Part shown: positions 9,119 to 19,463 of the stretch, in pieces
Position numbering within the stretch: position 1 is the stretch's first letter
Layout: each line of letters starts with the position of its first letter
Source: Rikenellaceae bacterium
Lineage (GTDB): Bacteria; Bacteroidota; Bacteroidia; Bacteroidales; Rikenellaceae
DNA: 41,581 nt
Direction of reading: 5' to 3'
Assembly (NCBI GenBank): GCA_015059965.1
Contig: SUZM01000015.1
Location: forward strand, 1 to 41,581
Program-made: the position numbers and the translations under genes
Notes under the pieces: model-generated
Seen by the model: the letters and a program-made list of their open reading frames with translations, nothing else
Told to the model about the DNA's origin: nothing
The model's database searches: none

Positions 9119-10090
9119 CTACTTGGCAATTCGGGTACGGCACACACTCCCCTTGCTATGCTTCTTGAGCGAAAGGGTCGCAGGAGCCTCACCATAGGTA
9201 TACTTATCACCGGTAAGAATCAACGAATAGTAGCCCAGGTTTTCGCCCGTTTCGTTGTCAAAGATAATCTCATAGAGATCACACATGGCCGTTGAGAGGT
9301 AACCATTCTCTACCGAGATCACAAAAGGATCGTCTCCGTAGGCATTCTCATCTTCGGGGTCGGCGTAGCAGAAGAGTCCGATGGTCATCGTCTCCTCCTC
9401 ATCAAAGTAGTACATGGCATAGCCGAAGAAGGGGGCGAGCTCACCATCGTAAATGGAGTAGCCGGAAAGCGTAAAGGTCTGGTTCTCGGGATCATAGGTT
9501 GCAGGCATGATCTCGTCCGCATAATCAAAGAAGTTGTAGACATAATACTCGTTTCCCTGCTGATGCTCTACATAGATCTGATTGTAGTAGGGCGTTCCAT
9601 CGTCATACTCGGCCGTCGGGATGTAGTAACCACCCTCCACTACACCTGTGGTCGGCTGATCGGGGCCATCGGGGCCATCCGGACCATCCGGACCATCGGG
9701 CTCCTGCTCCTCAAGCGTTGTAACCGAGAGGCTGCCCCAGAGGGACTCGGTATAGCGGGTCAGGTCTGCCGAGAGCGACTTCACCTTCACCAGGTAGGTG
9801 GTCTCGGGCTCCAGACCGCTGATGGCGAGACGACACTGTTGCGTGGCGACCTCCTCACCATTGCCGATCACATAGGCATAGGCTGCCGCATGCTCGACGG
9901 CACTCCACTCCAGCACAAAACCTTCGGCCGTCGTCTCAACAAGCGACAGCACAGGGGCTGCAAGCTGCTCAGGCTCCGGGGTCGGAGGCGGGGTCACTCC
10001 GCTGTTGGGATGCACGGAATCCTCCTCCTCACAAGCGATCATCGAAAACGATAAGGCCACAAAGGCCATCCATTGAAAAATGTGTTTCAT
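9119..10090 (-). CDS. Lipoprotein with FN3-like domain and GPD-repeat linker
   Basis: A 323-aa protein of unknown function. I place the start at 10090 (MKHIFQW), because the 22 codons upstream of it are not signal-like and this start gives a lipobox SMIAC with Cys20. Residues about 44-127 form an FN3-like domain (PVLSLVETTAEGFVLEW, EPETTYLVKV) similar to those at 269-5608. A flexible linker made of four GPD triplets follows; it is encoded by four 9-bp tandem repeats at 9661-9696, likely to vary in number by slippage. The C-terminal domain (about 150-323) is rich in Tyr, Asp and Glu and I do not recognise it. It has its own -7 box and converges on groEL. Confidence 0.75.
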   Translation of the reverse strand: MKHIFQWMAFVALSFSMIACEEEDSVHPNSGVTPPPTPEPEQLAAPVLSLVETTAEGFVLEWSAVEHAAAYAYVIGNGEEVATQQCRLAISGLEPETTYLVKVKSLSADLTRYTESLWGSLSVTTLEEQEPDGPDGPDGPDGPDQPTTGVVEGGYYIPTAEYDDGTPYYNQIYVEHQQGNEYYVYNFFDYADEIMPATYDPENQTFTLSGYSIYDGELAPFFGYAMYYFDEEETMTIGLFCYADPEDENAYGDDPFVISVENGYLSTAMCDLYEIIFDNETGENLGYYSLILTGDKYTYGEAPATLSLKKHSKGSVCRTRIAK

Positions 10091-10166
10091 ACTTCTCTTA
10101 CAATTTTTAGAACAACTACTCTCTTGAAATGAAATTCCACCGGGAATTTTCGGCAAATTGATTTAA

Positions 10167-10174
10167 CAAAGATA
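10167..10174 (-). promoter_or_regulatory. -7 box for the FN3/GPD lipoprotein
   Basis: TATCTTTG on the minus strand matches TAnnTTTG exactly, 77 nt before the ATG at 10090. I do not see a matching -33 box. Confidence 0.5.
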
Positions 10175-10269
10175 ACAATTAATGTTGAAAAATGGGATAA
10201 GTGAGGGGATAAAAAATTCCGGAAAGGCAATTTTTCACCTTTGGTGACGTTTTATAAAGAAATTTTGTG

Positions 10270-10277
10270 TAACTTTG
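10270..10277 (+). promoter_or_regulatory. -7 box for bamD
   Basis: TAACTTTG matches TAnnTTTG exactly and lies 36 nt before the bamD ATG. A TTTG at 10240-10243 is 26 nt upstream, too far for a standard -33 box. Confidence 0.5.
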
Positions 10278-10313
10278 TGCGCTTATAGTTTATATAAAGC
10301 AATAGAGAAGAGA

Positions 10314-11174
10314 ATGAAACGAATCGAGAAAAAGTGGTCGACACTCTTAGGAGCGCTGCTCCTTGCGCTGCTTCTGTCAAGCTGCGGAGGGACAAACAGT
10401 ATCCTCAAGAGCGGTAAACCCGACCTGATCTACAACACGGCTCTGGAGTTCTACCAGAAGGAGAAGTGGTCGCGTGCCTCAACCCTCTTTGAGGGGGCCT
10501 ACCACTACTACCAGGGGACTCCGCGCGAAGACAGCATCCTCTTCTTCAATGCCCGCTGCAAATACAAGGATCGCGACTACCAGACGGCTGTCGAATTGCT
10601 TGATCAGTTCCGTCGCCGCTTTGGTCGCAGCACCTTTATCGAGGATGCCGAAGGGATGCACGCCATGTGCTACTACTTCCTCTCGCCGGGCCCGAAGCGC
10701 GATCAGACGATGACCTCGCAGGCCATTATCGCCATTGCCGAGTTCATCTCGCACTACCCCAACAGCGAGCAGACCCCTAAATTCCGCGAGATCAACCGCG
10801 AGCTCACGGAGCGTCTGCACGAGAAGAGCTACCTGAATGCCTACACCTACTACAAGATCGGTCGCTACAAGTCGGCCATCACGGCGCTCAAGAACTCGTT
10901 GAAGACCTATCCCGACTCGAAATTCCGCGAGCAGATCATGTACCTGATCGTCGCCTCGGGTTATGAGCTGGCCCACAACTCGATCGCCTCGAAGCAGGCC
11001 GACCGCTACCTCTCGATGATGGACTCCTACGTCACCTTCAAGTACGAGTTCCCCGAGTCGCAATACCTCAAGGAGTTGGATCGCTACGCCAAGGAGGCTC
11101 AGGACTTCCGCGACAAGCACGGCGTGGAGAACCCCGAAGAGGAGGAACAACAGGAGCATCTGCTCGAGAATTAA
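10314..11174 (+). CDS. bamD: Outer-membrane assembly lipoprotein BamD
   Basis: A 286-aa TPR lipoprotein. BamD is the essential partner of BamA in inserting beta-barrel proteins into the outer membrane. The start at 10314 (MKRIEKKW) gives a signal peptide with lipobox LLSSC and Cys24; the longer frame adds 13 residues with no signal character. Helical TPR-like repeats follow: LIYNTALEFYQKEKWSRAS, ILFFNARCKYKDRDYQTAVELL, QAIIAIAEFISHYPNS and YKIGRYKSAITALKNSLKTYPDS, the typical BamD spacing. The tail is acidic. rpoZ lies 57 nt downstream on the same strand, a common neighbour in Bacteroidetes. Confidence 0.9.
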   Translation: MKRIEKKWSTLLGALLLALLLSSCGGTNSILKSGKPDLIYNTALEFYQKEKWSRASTLFEGAYHYYQGTPREDSILFFNARCKYKDRDYQTAVELLDQFRRRFGRSTFIEDAEGMHAMCYYFLSPGPKRDQTMTSQAIIAIAEFISHYPNSEQTPKFREINRELTERLHEKSYLNAYTYYKIGRYKSAITALKNSLKTYPDSKFREQIMYLIVASGYELAHNSIASKQADRYLSMMDSYVTFKYEFPESQYLKELDRYAKEAQDFRDKHGVENPEEEEQQEHLLEN

Positions 11175-11231
11175 GCAGCACCTAAAGGGCTGACCCCGAA
11201 ATTCGGAAAACAAGAAAACCAAGATAAGAAG

Positions 11232-11540
11232 ATGGAGATTAAGAAGAACATTCCCAACAACACCGTAACCCGCAAGCTGGTCGATCTGGACAACAAGACC
11301 GGCAACATCTACGAGACGGTAAACATCATCGCTCGCCGCGCCAACCAGATCTCGACCGAGCTCAAGACGGAGTTGAACCGCAAGCTGGCCGATTTCTCGT
11401 CGCCCACCGACACCATGGAGGAGACCTTCGAGAACCGCGAGCAGATCGAGATTTCGCGCTACTACGAGCGTCTGCCGAAGCCCGTGATCATCGCTACCGA
11501 GGAGTTCCTCGATGGTGAGATCGAGTTCCGCGAGGCCTAA
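11232..11540 (+). CDS. rpoZ: RNA polymerase omega subunit, Bacteroidetes type
   Basis: A 102-aa protein resembling the Bacteroidetes omega/Rpb6-like family: NTVTRKLVDLDNKTGNIYE near the N-terminus and ETVNIIARRANQIS at about 28-41, the region that clamps the RpoC C-terminus. The tail is acidic. It helps assembly and stability of RNA polymerase in the cytoplasm. It sits between bamD and coaBC, a conserved order in this phylum. Family assignment rests on these motifs and context. Confidence 0.85.
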   Translation: MEIKKNIPNNTVTRKLVDLDNKTGNIYETVNIIARRANQISTELKTELNRKLADFSSPTDTMEETFENREQIEISRYYERLPKPVIIATEEFLDGEIEFREA

Positions 11541-11563
11541 AAAGCCCGCAAACTGCAGCCAAC

Positions 11564-11614
11564 GCGAAATGAGTACCCTTCTCCCTGGTGAAGGCGTGCC
11601 GTTTCGCTTTTTTT
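11564..11614 (+). terminator. Hairpin with T-run between rpoZ and coaBC
   Basis: GCGAAA (11564-11569) pairs with TTTCGC (11602-11607), and CCTTC/GAAGG (11577-11581 with 11590-11594) pairs inside. Seven T follow at 11608-11614. It may be a terminator or attenuator that lowers coaBC-recN expression; I see no obvious separate promoter between it and coaBC. Confidence 0.65.
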
Positions 11615-11663
11615 GCATACAGCGAACAACCCGAAAACAAGCAACCCTCAATCCGAAAAGATT

Positions 11664-12860
11664 ATGCTCGCCGGAAAACATATTTTGCTGGGCATCACGG
11701 GCAGCATTGCCGCCTACAAAGCCGCAGCACTCACCCGCCTTCTGGTAAAGGCCGGGTGTGAGGTACAGGTGGTGATGACCACCCTCGCCAAGCAGTTTAT
11801 CACCCCCCTGACGATGGCCACCCTCTCCAAGCGGCCCATTCTGGTCGAATTCTTCGATCCCGAGAATGGAGCCTGGAACTCGCACATCAAGCTCGGCGAA
11901 TGGGCCGACTGCATGCTTGTGGCCCCCGCCACGGCCAATACGCTTGCGAAGATGGCCCACGGGGTGGCCGACAACCTGCTGCTCACGAGCTACCTCTCGG
12001 CCCGCTGCCCGGTGGCTGTGGCTCCGGCCATGGACCTGGATATGTTTGCCCACCCCTCGACACAGGAGAACCTTCGACTCCTGGCCTCGCGCGGGGTGAA
12101 GATCGTCGATCCCGGCAGCGGCTTTCTGGCCAGCGGTCTGGAGGGCAAGGGTCGTATGGCCGAGCCCGAGCAGATCGTAGCGTTCCTCGAGGAACTCTTT
12201 GACGAAAAAAAAAAGAGCCTTGCAGGTAAACACCTGTTGGTGACGGCAGGTCCGACGTGCGAGGCCATCGATCCGGTACGTTACATCACCAACCACTCGA
12301 CCGGCAAGATGGGCTACGCCATAGCCGGGGAGCTGGCTGCGCGCGGAGCCCGCGTAACCCTGGTCTCGGGCCCCACACAGCTCGCCTGCCCCAAAGGGGT
12401 CGATCGCGTGGATGTCCGCTCGGCAGAGCAGATGTATGAGGCCTCAACAAAGGCCTTCCCGCAGGCCGATGGCGCGGTGATGTGTGCTGCAGTGGCCGAC
12501 TACACCCCCGCCGTGGTGGCCGATCGCAAGATCAAGAAGTCGGACGACGACATGGCCATTCCGCTGAAGCGCACGCGCGACATCGCCGCCGAGCTGGGGC
12601 GTCAGAAAGAAGGCCGCCTGCTGGTGGGCTTTGCCCTCGAGACGGACCATGAACTGGAGCATGCCCAAGGCAAACTCGAGCGCAAAAACCTCGACTTCAT
12701 CGTCCTGAATTCGTTGCAAAATGCCGGTGCGGGATTTGGAGTAGATACAAACGTGGTCACGCTGATCGACCGACAGGGCCGCGAGGAGCTTCCGCTGCTG
12801 TCGAAGCACGAAGTGGCCTCGCGCATTGTGGATAAAATCGAATCTTTAATCTTAAAATAG
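11664..12860 (+). CDS. coaBC: Bifunctional CoaBC (PPC decarboxylase / PPC synthetase)
   Basis: A 398-aa enzyme of coenzyme A synthesis. The N-terminal flavoprotein half (about 1-180) decarboxylates phosphopantothenoylcysteine: [11 protein letters not shown] for FMN, the active-site His in [11 protein letters not shown] (His74), PATANTLAK and the substrate clamp PAMDLDM. The C-terminal half (about 188-398) joins phosphopantothenate and cysteine: [30 protein letters not shown] and RKIKK. The start at 11664 ([10 protein letters not shown]) fits the family start; the upstream 17 codons run over the T-run region. The substrate-flap segment reads [11 protein letters not shown], with Ser157 where E. 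coli Dfp has catalytic Cys158. recN starts 3 nt after the stop. Confidence 0.95.
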   Translation: MLAGKHILLGITGSIAAYKAAALTRLLVKAGCEVQVVMTTLAKQFITPLTMATLSKRPILVEFFDPENGAWNSHIKLGEWADCMLVAPATANTLAKMAHGVADNLLLTSYLSARCPVAVAPAMDLDMFAHPSTQENLRLLASRGVKIVDPGSGFLASGLEGKGRMAEPEQIVAFLEELFDEKKKSLAGKHLLVTAGPTCEAIDPVRYITNHSTGKMGYAIAGELAARGARVTLVSGPTQLACPKGVDRVDVRSAEQMYEASTKAFPQADGAVMCAAVADYTPAVVADRKIKKSDDDMAIPLKRTRDIAAELGRQKEGRLLVGFALETDHELEHAQGKLERKNLDFIVLNSLQNAGAGFGVDTNVVTLIDRQGREELPLLSKHEVASRIVDKIESLILK

Positions 12861-12863
12861 CCT

Positions 12864-14504
12864 ATGCTGCGATGTCTGTCGGTAGAGAACTACGCCTTGA
12901 TCGAACACCTGGAGTTGGAGTTGGACGAGCACCTGAACATCCTCACGGGTGAGACGGGCGCCGGAAAGTCGATCCTGCTGGGTGCTCTGGGACTCCTCTT
13001 GGGCAACAAGAACGACGGCTCGGCGATGAAGGATGCGACCAAGAACTGTGTCATCGAGGGGCAATTCCTGATCTCGGGGCTGGGCCTTGAAACGCTCCTC
13101 GAGGAGAACGACCTGGAGTATGAGGAGCTCATCACCCTGCGCCGTGTGATTACCCCCTCGGGCAAGAGCCGCTCGTTTGTGGGCGACCTGCCCGCACCGC
13201 TCTCGGTGGTCCGCGAACTCGGCACACGCCTGCTGGACATCCATTCGCAACACCAGAACCTGATCCTCTCCTCGGAGGCGTTCCGCACCGAGGCCCTCGA
13301 TACGCTGGCCGAAAACCGCTCCCTGCGAGCCGCCTACACCGAGGCCTATCTCACGGTCGGCATCTGCAACCGCCAACTTCAAGAGCTGAAAGCCGAATTG
13401 GAACGTGTGCGTCGCGACGAAGAGTGGCTGCGCTACCAATTCGAAGAGCTTACGGCCGCCCATCTCAAGGCGGGCGAAGTGGCCGAGCTGGAGCAGGAGC
13501 AGATGCTGCTGGCCCATGCCGACCGCATCGGCGAGGTGTTGGGCGGACTGCACCAGGCCCTGGATGGCGAGGAGGTGGGCATCCTCCCGCAACTCAAGAG
13601 TCTGGAGTCCTCGCTCCTGCAAATTCGCGAACAGCTCCCCGAGGCGGGCGATTGGGCATCACGCCTGCGCTCGTCCCTACTCGACCTGAAGGATATCGAT
13701 GCCTCGGCCGCCGAAGCCTTCGAGCGCCTGGAGGCCGACCCCGAACGACTGCAAAAGGTGGACGACCGCCTGGCCCTGCTCTACTCGCTCTGCCAGAAGC
13801 ACCGCACGGCAACAGTAGAGGAGCTGATCGACCTGCGCGACCGCTATGCCGCACAGATCGCAACGATCGACCACAGCGACGAGGAACAGAAGAGGGCCGA
13901 AGAGGCGCTGCATAAGGCTCTGGAAAGGGCCCACGCCCTGGCTGCGGAGCTCCACGCCTCACGCAAAAAGGCCGCTCCCGATTTCGAGCAGACCATCCTC
14001 CACACCCTCACACGCCTCGGCATGGCCGAGACCACATTCCGGGTCGAATTGCAACCTGTGGAGCTCGGCCCCTCGGGATACGACTCCGTGCAGTACCTCT
14101 TCTCGGCCAACCGCACGATGAAGCCCCAGCCCATCGAGCGTATCGCCTCGGGCGGTGAGCTCTCGCGCGTGATGCTGGCCCTGAAAGCCCTCCTGGCCCG
14201 CCGCATGCAGCTGCCCACGATCCTCTTCGATGAGATCGACACCGGTGTCTCGGGCCGCATTGCCGATGCGATGGGCGAGATCATCAGCGAACTCTCCCGG
14301 ACCATGCAGGTGGTCGATATCACCCACCTGCCGCAGGTGGCCTCAAAGGGATCCTCTCACTTTGTGGTCTACAAGCAGGAGGGGCGCACCCACTTAAAAC
14401 GCCTCACCCCAGAGGAGCGTATCGAGGAGATCGCCAAGATGCTGTCGGGTGCCGAAATCACCCCTGCAGCCCTCGAACAGGCCCAAATCCTCTTAGGACG
14501 CTAA
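12864..14504 (+). CDS. recN: DNA repair protein RecN
   Basis: A 546-aa SMC-like ATPase that holds chromosomes together for recombinational repair of double-strand breaks. The Walker A GETGAGKS is at residues 29-36, followed by a coiled-coil middle (about 150-370) rich in Glu, Leu and Arg. The ABC signature IASGGELSRVMLALKALL is near 426-443 and Walker B TILFDEIDTGVSG near 451. Length and domain order are normal. It overlaps nothing and begins 3 nt after coaBC, so it is probably translated from the same mRNA. It converges on the thiamine operon. Confidence 0.96.
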   Translation: MLRCLSVENYALIEHLELELDEHLNILTGETGAGKSILLGALGLLLGNKNDGSAMKDATKNCVIEGQFLISGLGLETLLEENDLEYEELITLRRVITPSGKSRSFVGDLPAPLSVVRELGTRLLDIHSQHQNLILSSEAFRTEALDTLAENRSLRAAYTEAYLTVGICNRQLQELKAELERVRRDEEWLRYQFEELTAAHLKAGEVAELEQEQMLLAHADRIGEVLGGLHQALDGEEVGILPQLKSLESSLLQIREQLPEAGDWASRLRSSLLDLKDIDASAAEAFERLEADPERLQKVDDRLALLYSLCQKHRTATVEELIDLRDRYAAQIATIDHSDEEQKRAEEALHKALERAHALAAELHASRKKAAPDFEQTILHTLTRLGMAETTFRVELQPVELGPSGYDSVQYLFSANRTMKPQPIERIASGGELSRVMLALKALLARRMQLPTILFDEIDTGVSGRIADAMGEIISELSRTMQVVDITHLPQVASKGSSHFVVYKQEGRTHLKRLTPEERIEEIAKMLSGAEITPAALEQAQILLGR

Positions 14505-14550
14505 AGAAAAAAAAGGGGCTGTCCAACAAGTAGTGTTGCGACAACCCCTT
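14505..14550 (-). terminator. Terminator of the thiamine operon
   Basis: The stem 14513-14523 with 14540-14550 pairs on the minus strand with a G-U pair and is followed by eight T and CTTT. It lies 63 nt beyond the last thi gene. It is weaker on the plus strand, where the recN mRNA would rely on the same hairpin. Confidence 0.8.
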
Positions 14551-14600
14551 ACCGTAGAAGTTGTATAACAAGTGGGATTTCAAGGCTTGTTAGACCGTTT
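14515..14600. repeat. Small dispersed element, copy B
   Basis: TGTCCAACAAG (14520-14530) and CTTGTTAGACC (14586-14596) are imperfect inverted ends. GAAGTTGTATAACAAG lies between them, as in copy A at 8981-9085. The interior is about 23 bp shorter than in copy A. Confidence 0.55.
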
Positions 14601-14613
14601 CTTATCGGTAGAA

Positions 14614-15228
14614 TTACCGCCAATGATCTAACGGAGGCAGACGCCTCAGAATCTCCGAATCGTAGATCGCCCCCAGCAGGGCGGCACCGCCGAAATTCAA
14701 CCTCCGAAGCCAGGGAATCCGATCGAGGGTAACCCCTCCCAAGGCGATCACCTTATGGTCGATGATCCCCTCATGGGCCGCTTGGCGCAGCTCCTCCTCC
14801 GAGAAGGCCGACCGATAGCCCGCCTTGGAGATGCTGTCGAAAATCGGACTCAGAAAGAGGTAATCATACTCCTCCTTATAGCGGATCACCTCCTCCAGGC
14901 TATGGCACGAACGGCTCCTGAGCCCCCGATAACCAAGGGGCAGAGTTGCCATGTTTCGGTTTACATGCATGCCGCCCAATGCAAACTCCTCATACAATTC
15001 ACCATAGTCGTGGACAACAATCCGCTTACGCTCCGAGGGCGTAAGTTGCCGGAGCAGTTCCCGCAGATAGTCGATCGCCCCACCCGGCCGAAATCCCGAC
15101 CCGGAGTCCGAGAACTCCAAGTCGGGTTTGCGCAAGTGAATCCGGTCAATGCCAAAGTCGAACAGCGAGCGGATCAACCCGGCTTCATCGGCCACCGGCC
15201 CCGGTTTTGAGAGCGCTAGAATCTTCAT
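14614..15228 (-). CDS. ThiE/TenI-like protein of the thiamine operon
   Basis: A 204-aa TIM-barrel protein of the thiamine phosphate synthase/TenI superfamily. It has the opening barrel strand IDRIHLRKPD, HDYGELYEEFALGGMHVNR, SRSCHSLEEV, DYLFLSPIFDSISK and the phosphate-binding end VIALGGVT plus GGAALLGAIY. The segment around DYLFLSPIF and the SxHSxxE motif match TenI/ThiE generally, but the DGVHLG motif of true ThiE is changed to GGMHVNR. A second, canonical thiE is present upstream, so this copy is more likely a TenI-type thiazole tautomerase or a divergent synthase. It is the last gene of the operon, 16 nt after thi4. Confidence 0.7.
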   Translation of the reverse strand: MKILALSKPGPVADEAGLIRSLFDFGIDRIHLRKPDLEFSDSGSGFRPGGAIDYLRELLRQLTPSERKRIVVHDYGELYEEFALGGMHVNRNMATLPLGYRGLRSRSCHSLEEVIRYKEEYDYLFLSPIFDSISKAGYRSAFSEEELRQAAHEGIIDHKVIALGGVTLDRIPWLRRLNFGGAALLGAIYDSEILRRLPPLDHWR

Positions 15229-15244
15229 CGCAGGTCCGGGAGTG

Positions 15245-16045
15245 CTATCGTTTCAACGAGGCCAGGATCAGATCGGCCACCTTCTTGCCCGAGAGGAGCA
15301 TACCGCCGAAGATCGGCCCCATGCGCGGGGTACCGCTCACAGCCGAGGCGGCCATGCCGCAGACGTAGAGCCCCGGATAGATCTCCTTGGTGCCATTGAC
15401 CACCTCCTCTTCTCCCGAGACCACATCCAGCGAACGCTCGCCAATCACCGCTCCGGTATCGGTCGCCAGGCGAATGCCGTTCTTGCGGGCCACGGTGCGA
15501 CACATCTCGCTGTCGTGTCCCGTTCCGTCGATCACACATTTGGCCAGGATGTTCAGCGGATCGACATGCATCCCCTCTCGAAGAACAGGGGTCCAGTTTA
15601 CCACTACGCCGCTGACAACGTCGTTCTTGAAGATCACATCCTCGACCGAGTAGCAGTTGAAGATCGTGGCTCCGGCGTGAACCGCCTTATACAGAAGCGC
15701 CGAGGTACTCTCCACCGAATCCATCACATAGAGATTTTCGTCATACTTCTCGTAATTGATCTCGAACTCCTGGATGATGTGGAGGGCCTCCTGCTGCACC
15801 ACAATCTGGTTGAACATCATGGCACCACCCCACATACCGCCTCCGGGTGAGAGCTTACGGTCAAACTGAGCCACCTTCAACCCCGCCTTTGCGAGGTAGT
15901 AGGCAGCCACAATGCCCGACGGACCGCCACCAACGATGGCCACATCCAAATCCAGATTTCGCTCCAGCTTGTTGAAATAGGTGCTGATAATACCCTGTGA
16001 AACTTTTCTTTCGATCATAATTTCTATTTTTTGTTGGTTTGACAT
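15245..16045 (-). CDS. thi4: Thi4-family thiazole synthase
   Basis: A 266-aa FAD/NAD-dependent protein that makes the thiazole phosphate part of thiamine from NAD and glycine. The Rossmann motif VAIVGGGPSGIVAAYYLAKAG starts near residue 35, then SPGGGMWGGAMMFN, EGMHVDPLNILAKCVID, GTGHDSE and the C-terminal GTPRMGPIFGGMLLSG. This is the family of yeast Thi4 and archaeal sulfide-dependent homologues. The yeast enzyme sacrifices an active-site Cys; the archaeal one uses external sulfide. Here Cys182 lies five residues after His177 in GHDSEMC, and whether it is the donor position needs an alignment. A second start (Met10, MIERKVSQGI) is also plausible and closer to the family start. It lies 12 nt after thiC. 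Confidence 0.85.
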   Translation of the reverse strand: MSNQQKIEIMIERKVSQGIISTYFNKLERNLDLDVAIVGGGPSGIVAAYYLAKAGLKVAQFDRKLSPGGGMWGGAMMFNQIVVQQEALHIIQEFEINYEKYDENLYVMDSVESTSALLYKAVHAGATIFNCYSVEDVIFKNDVVSGVVVNWTPVLREGMHVDPLNILAKCVIDGTGHDSEMCRTVARKNGIRLATDTGAVIGERSLDVVSGEEEVVNGTKEIYPGLYVCGMAASAVSGTPRMGPIFGGMLLSGKKVADLILASLKR

Positions 16046-16057
16046 ATTTTACAGAAA

Positions 16058-18318
<2,261 letters not shown>

Positions 18319-18332
<14 letters not shown>

Positions 18333-19161
18333 GGATCATCATTTTTAAGGGGTTAAAACCATGGTTCACGGGGCCATAGCCCTCTCCTATGTGCACATCG
18401 GCACCGGATAGAATCGCCTCGGAGATAAAGCGCTTGGCCTCGGCGACGGCTGCGCTGAGCTCCAAGCCCCGGGCCAGAAAGGCTGCAATGGCCGACGAGA
18501 GCGTGCAGCCCGTGCCGTGGATGTTCTTCGTCGGGATGGTCGGAGAGGCAAAGCGTTCGCTCTTCAACTCGCCACCCTCCATCCGAAAGAGGAGGTCGGA
18601 CTTTAACTCACCCTCTTCATGCCCCCCCTTGAGCAGAAGCGCCCGAGCCCCGCACGCCATCAGCAGGCGAGCCGCCTCAAGTTTCTGCTCCGGAGTGCTG
18701 AGAGGCATGCCGCTGAGGGCCTCCATCTCAGGAATATTGGGGGTAAGAAGTGTGGCCATCGGGAGCAGCTGCTCCTTGAGGAGCTCTTGCGCCTCAACCG
18801 AGAGGAGGCGGTGACCGCTGCTTGATACGATGACCGGATCGAGAATTACGGGGAGAGAATAGTTGCGGAGGAGTTCGGCCACGGTGCGAACGATTTCGCC
18901 GTTGGAGAGCATGCCGATCTTGACCACCGAAGGGTGGAGATCCTCGAAGACGGCCTCGATCTGTTGGCGCACCATCAAGGGGTCGATCGCAAGTTGCGCC
19001 CTTACCCCCCGTGTATTTTGGGCCGTGATGGCCGTGATGGCCGTGGCACCATAGACACCAAGCGCCGAAAAGGTCTTCAGGTCGGCCTGAATACCAGCCC
19101 CGCCCGAGGAGTCGGAACCCGCAATGGTTAATACGATCGGATAAGATTTCGTTGCATTCAT
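18319..19161 (-). CDS. thiD: HMP/HMP-phosphate kinase ThiD
   Basis: A 280-aa ribokinase-fold enzyme that phosphorylates hydroxymethylpyrimidine twice. Features are TIAGSDSSGGAGIQADLKTFSALGVYGATAITAITAQNT at the N-terminus, VKIGMLSN, LTPNIPEMEALSG, LLKGGH and the catalytic NIHGTGCTLSSAIAA near 213-227. It is the first gene of the operon, and its start codon is buried in a hairpin immediately after a TPP riboswitch, so translation of the operon's first gene is probably switched off by thiamine diphosphate. Confidence 0.96.
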
Positions 19162-19213
19162 ACCACTTTTTTTACGATTACACTTATCTCAAAAAGTGGT
19201 ACGGCAAAGTACC
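19161..19213 (-). promoter_or_regulatory. Start-codon-masking hairpin with a competing hairpin
   Basis: In the mRNA a perfect 11-bp stem (19191-19201 with 19161-19171) ends at the A of the thiD AUG. It covers the A/G-rich region just before the start. A second, overlapping hairpin GGTAC/GTACC (19209-19213 with 19198-19202, 6-nt loop) uses part of the same 5' arm and cannot form at the same time. This looks like the expression platform of the riboswitch, acting on translation; there is no T-run after the stem. Confidence 0.7.
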
Positions 19214-19227
19214 TGAGGGGACAACTC

Positions 19228-19318
19228 CAAACTTCCAGCGTCAGCATTATCTGTACTGGTGCAATGTGTATAATCTCAGCCACGGCGGCCAAAAGGCACT
19301 ACCGGACACCACCATTCG
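19228..19318 (-). promoter_or_regulatory. TPP (thiamine diphosphate) riboswitch
   Basis: On the minus strand the conserved thi-box parts appear in order: GGCTGAGA with the CTGAGA core at 19274-19279, then TTATACACATTGCACC, and GATAATGCTGACGCTGGAA at about 19233-19251. The consensus is CTGAGA...GATAATGCCAGCG.AGGGAA. It precedes thiD, the first gene of a thiamine operon, and starts just after the promoter. Confidence 0.92.
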
Positions 19319-19328
19319 AGTTCAAAGA

Positions 19329-19358
19329 CAAAGGTAATAATTTTTTTTCAATCCGCAA
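19329..19358 (-). promoter_or_regulatory. Promoter of the thiamine operon
   Basis: TACCTTTG (19329-19336, exact TAnnTTTG) with TTGC (19355-19358) 18 nt upstream. The predicted transcription start would be close to the 5' end of the riboswitch. Confidence 0.75.
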
Positions 19359-19431
19359 CCCTTTCGAGCCAATTTGAGGGGATTTCAAAGAAAGTTGGCA
19401 GACAGATTCCTCTTATTTCGCACTTTTTTTG

Positions 19432-19439
19432 TACCTTTG
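19432..19439 (+). promoter_or_regulatory. -7 box for the YqaA/DedA-like gene
   Basis: TACCTTTG, an exact TAnnTTTG, 24 nt before the ATG at 19464. No clear -33 box is visible. Confidence 0.5.
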
Positions 19440-19463
19440 AAGAGGAATCAACAACCGACAACG

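Noticed and set aside
10479..12296. A 605-codon frame opposite bamD/rpoZ/coaBC
   Set aside because: It crosses three well-supported sense genes and a terminator.
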